DNA of 64,000 nt, taken from the NCBI GenBank assembly GCA_041675005.1, contig JBAYUQ010000017.1, forward strand, positions 5,006-69,005, written 5' to 3'. Positions 62,383-64,000 of the stretch are shown here, in pieces. The stretch comes from PGYR01 sp041675005. Its GTDB lineage: Bacteria > Bacteroidota > Ignavibacteria > Kapaibacteriales > UBA2268. The position numbers and the translations under genes were made by a program. Position 1 is the stretch's first letter; every line of letters begins with the position of its first letter. The notes beneath the pieces were generated by a model. The model worked only from the letters and a program-made list of their open reading frames with translations. It ran no database searches and had not been told where the DNA came from.

Positions 62383-63142
62383 TGAATTAATAGAAGCAAT
62401 TGGCGAGTATTTACTACGCTTAGCTGATGATAGGATGATACTTTCACATCGGTTAGCCGAGTTATGTGGTCACGGGCCCATCCTCGAAGAAGATATTGCA
62501 TTGACTAATATATCCTTAGATTTACTAGGTCAAGCGAAATTATACTATGAAAAAGTAGCTGAGATGAGTGAAGGCGAAGTAACTGCAGACGATTGGGTTT
62601 ACTTCCGCGATGAACGAGAGTACTGGAATGTTTTACTAGTAGAGCAAGACAATGAAGATTTTGCTCATACTATAGTTAAGCAGTTGTTCTTTGATGTTTT
62701 CGAGATGTTGCTATACGGAGAAATGGTAAATAGCAAAGACAATGACTTAAAGGCAATAGCCGAAAAGTCAATAAAAGAAACTAAATATCACCTACGCCAT
62801 AGTCATGAGTGGATGCTCAAATTGGGCGGTGGTACTGAGGAAAGCAACCGCAGATTGCATGATGCAGTCGAGTTACTATGGATGTACACTGGTGAATTAT
62901 TCTACACAGATGAAGTGGATGAAATATTAGTTGCTGCAGGGATAGCTCCTGACACTAGTAAGTTCCGTGACGAATATTACAATACTTTGAACAAGATATT
63001 AGTAGAATCTGAATTAGATAAAATGGATCCTGATGCTTGGATGCAATCTGGTGGACGTGAAGGATTACACACTGAATTCATGGGACATATACTAGCTACT
63101 ATGCAGTATTTGCCGAGGTCAATGCCAGACGAAAAATGGTAG
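62369..63142 (+). CDS. paaC: 1,2-phenylacetyl-CoA epoxidase, subunit C
   Basis: A 257-residue ferritin-like protein that supports PaaA structurally. LLRLADDRMILSHRLAELCGHGPILEEDIALTNISLDLLGQAKLYYEKV (about 14-62) is the PaaC signature, and ETKYHLRHSHEWMLKLGGGTEESNRR (about 132-157) another. The start is probably TTG 62369, with AAGGGAG seven bases upstream; no ATG exists before residue 31, where the signature is already under way. It overlaps paaB (14 bases) and paaD (7 bases), so all are translationally coupled. Confidence 0.94.
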   Translation: MTYTDELIEAIGEYLLRLADDRMILSHRLAELCGHGPILEEDIALTNISLDLLGQAKLYYEKVAEMSEGEVTADDWVYFRDEREYWNVLLVEQDNEDFAHTIVKQLFFDVFEMLLYGEMVNSKDNDLKAIAEKSIKETKYHLRHSHEWMLKLGGGTEESNRRLHDAVELLWMYTGELFYTDEVDEILVAAGIAPDTSKFRDEYYNTLNKILVESELDKMDPDAWMQSGGREGLHTEFMGHILATMQYLPRSMPDEKW

Positions 63143-63627
63143 CCACAGAAGAACAAATATTAAGAATTTTAGACAATGTTAGCGACCCAGAGATTCCTGC
63201 TCTGAGTATAGCTGATATGGGTATATTGCGTGGGGTAAAAATTACTGGTGGACAAGTCGTTGTAACTGTTACCCCGACGTATTCTGGTTGCCCAGCCATG
63301 TATGATATTCGCAAAAGTATAGTACAAGAGCTAAAAGATAACGGAGTAGAGGGAGTGAAAATAATCACTATCTTGTCTCCTGCTTGGACTACAGATTGGA
63401 TGACTGATGAGGCCAAACGCAAGCTAAAAGAATCAGGAATAGCTCCACCTACAAAGACCACCGAATTCAGCTTAGACAATATAATAAACCAAAAGGATTT
63501 CGTTCCTTGCCCTTTCTGCGATTCTGAGAATACGGAACTAAGAGCTAAATTCTCGGCTACTGCCTGCAAAGCACTATACTACTGCAATGCGTGCGAACAA
63601 CCATTCGAGCAGTTTAAGTGTCATTAG
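63136..63627 (+). CDS. paaD: Phenylacetate pathway MIP18-family protein PaaD
   Basis: A 163-residue protein. ILDNVSDPEIPALSIADMGILRGV is the MIP18/DUF59 motif (DPEIP.lsi.DlGi.r.v), and PTYSGCPAM (about 52-60) carries its conserved Cys. A C-terminal Cys cluster (CPFC...ACKALYYCNAC...KC, about 126-162) suggests a metal site. PaaD is thought to help assemble the Fe centre of the epoxidase (PaaABCE). The next expected gene, the reductase paaE, does not follow: 373 bases of REP-like DNA come next. Confidence 0.94.
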   Translation: MVATEEQILRILDNVSDPEIPALSIADMGILRGVKITGGQVVVTVTPTYSGCPAMYDIRKSIVQELKDNGVEGVKIITILSPAWTTDWMTDEAKRKLKESGIAPPTKTTEFSLDNIINQKDFVPCPFCDSENTELRAKFSATACKALYYCNACEQPFEQFKCH

Positions 63628-63652
63628 AACTGAACGGATTTTCGTAGAAAAG

Positions 63653-63880
63653 TATTGCTGTTGGCTTTAGCCAACGGATAATTTGTGTGTTACTTGGCCT
63701 CTTGTAATCGTGTCACTGCGAGAAGCGAAGCGACGTGGCAGTCACCCAAAAAGTATAATAGAAAGCTACAGATATATCGCCCCACTGGGGCTAGTTCCTA
63801 CAAACTCCGTCAGGAGTTTAATATTCGATGTCAGTTGCCGCTAATATTGAACTCCTACGGAGTTCTCCTGGACTCTTCAC
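63653..63880. repeat. REP-like palindrome cluster, copy 2
   Basis: This stretch, in the gene-free end of the window (63628-64000), has the modules of 36476-36660 plus more: TTGGCTttAGCCAA (63661-63674), a GTCACTGCGAGAAGCGAAGCGACGT block at 63711-63735 (a motif repeated in many unrelated bacterial genomes), GCCCCactGGGGC (63779-63791), AAACTCCgtcaGGAGTTT (63802-63819) and AACTCCtacGGAGTT (63850-63864), then TCTCCTGGA and CTTCACTTCGTTC. After 63890 the sequence is plain AT-rich DNA with no gene. Confidence 0.75.
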
Positions 63881-64000
63881 TTCGTTCTGTAGTAAATATA
63901 CTATACGTATGTTATTGGTTTATATATAGTTTCACAAACCTGTTTCAATATTTTAACATAATTTTAAACACTTTATATGTTTTTTCAACTTTATATTCTA

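Overview
The window is AT-rich chromosomal DNA from a member of the Fibrobacteres-Chlorobi-Bacteroidetes (FCB) group. The evidence is seven predicted exported proteins ending in type IX secretion (T9SS) sorting domains, a Bat (aerotolerance-type) operon, a fused E1 alpha/beta 2-oxoacid dehydrogenase, and promoter-like TAnnTTTG boxes. A deep Chlorobi/Kapabacteria/Ignavibacteria-like lineage fits, but this is inference; no rRNA or other phylogenetic marker beyond gatB and mnmA is present. I saw no tRNA, rRNA, CRISPR array, insertion sequence or phage.

Layout. 1-2.6 kb (minus): envelope glycosylation genes (partial GT9, GT2) with an outer-membrane barrel between them. 2.8-18 kb (minus): five T9SS cargo genes, including a 2,662-residue surface protein; several carry cohesin-like folds and one a split dockerin-like repeat. 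18-22.9 kb (minus): a YfgM-like protein, the fused E1 enzyme with a histone-H1-like tail, and gatB. 23-29.1 kb: a PPP-type phosphatase, an MmcQ/YjbR protein, a tandemly duplicated tetR-merC control region, and a coupled merC-polX-exported protein operon. 29.1-31.9 kb: a T9SS subtilisin. 32-36.5 kb: an overlapping batB-batC-batD-batE operon.

36.7-43.1 kb (minus): a receiver-only regulator, a nucleotide-sugar pair (rfbA plus a sugar aminotransferase), a 28-bp perfect palindrome, a two-gene GIY-YIG/DUF4357 islet, and a YyaL-type thioredoxin lipoprotein. 43.2-48.5 kb (plus): a porin-like barrel, a caspase-fold-like lipoprotein, an enoyl-CoA hydratase, a DEDD exonuclease, mnmA and a MarC protein. 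48.6-53 kb: a CcoI-type copper ATPase, an ECF sigma factor, a DoxX-like protein and an FMN reductase. 53.4-59 kb (plus): a YfhO protein, an unknown protein, aspartate kinase, and a receiver protein with a degenerate HD-GYP domain. 59-60.8 kb (minus): a T9SS IgGFc-binding-like adhesin. 61.1-63.6 kb (plus): the phenylacetyl-CoA epoxidase genes paaA-paaB-paaC-paaD. The window ends in a cluster of REP-like palindromes that also occurs after the bat operon and, as a fragment, near 44.8 kb.

Functional picture: an aerobic or facultative heterotroph (phenylacetate oxygenation, copper supply to a heme-copper oxidase) that invests heavily in T9SS-exported, probably surface-attached proteins. The most unusual items are the cohesin/dockerin-like T9SS cargo set, the PMP-YCF48 chimera, the H1-like tail on E1, a polymerase X lacking polymerase residues, and a decayed tetR-merC tandem duplication.
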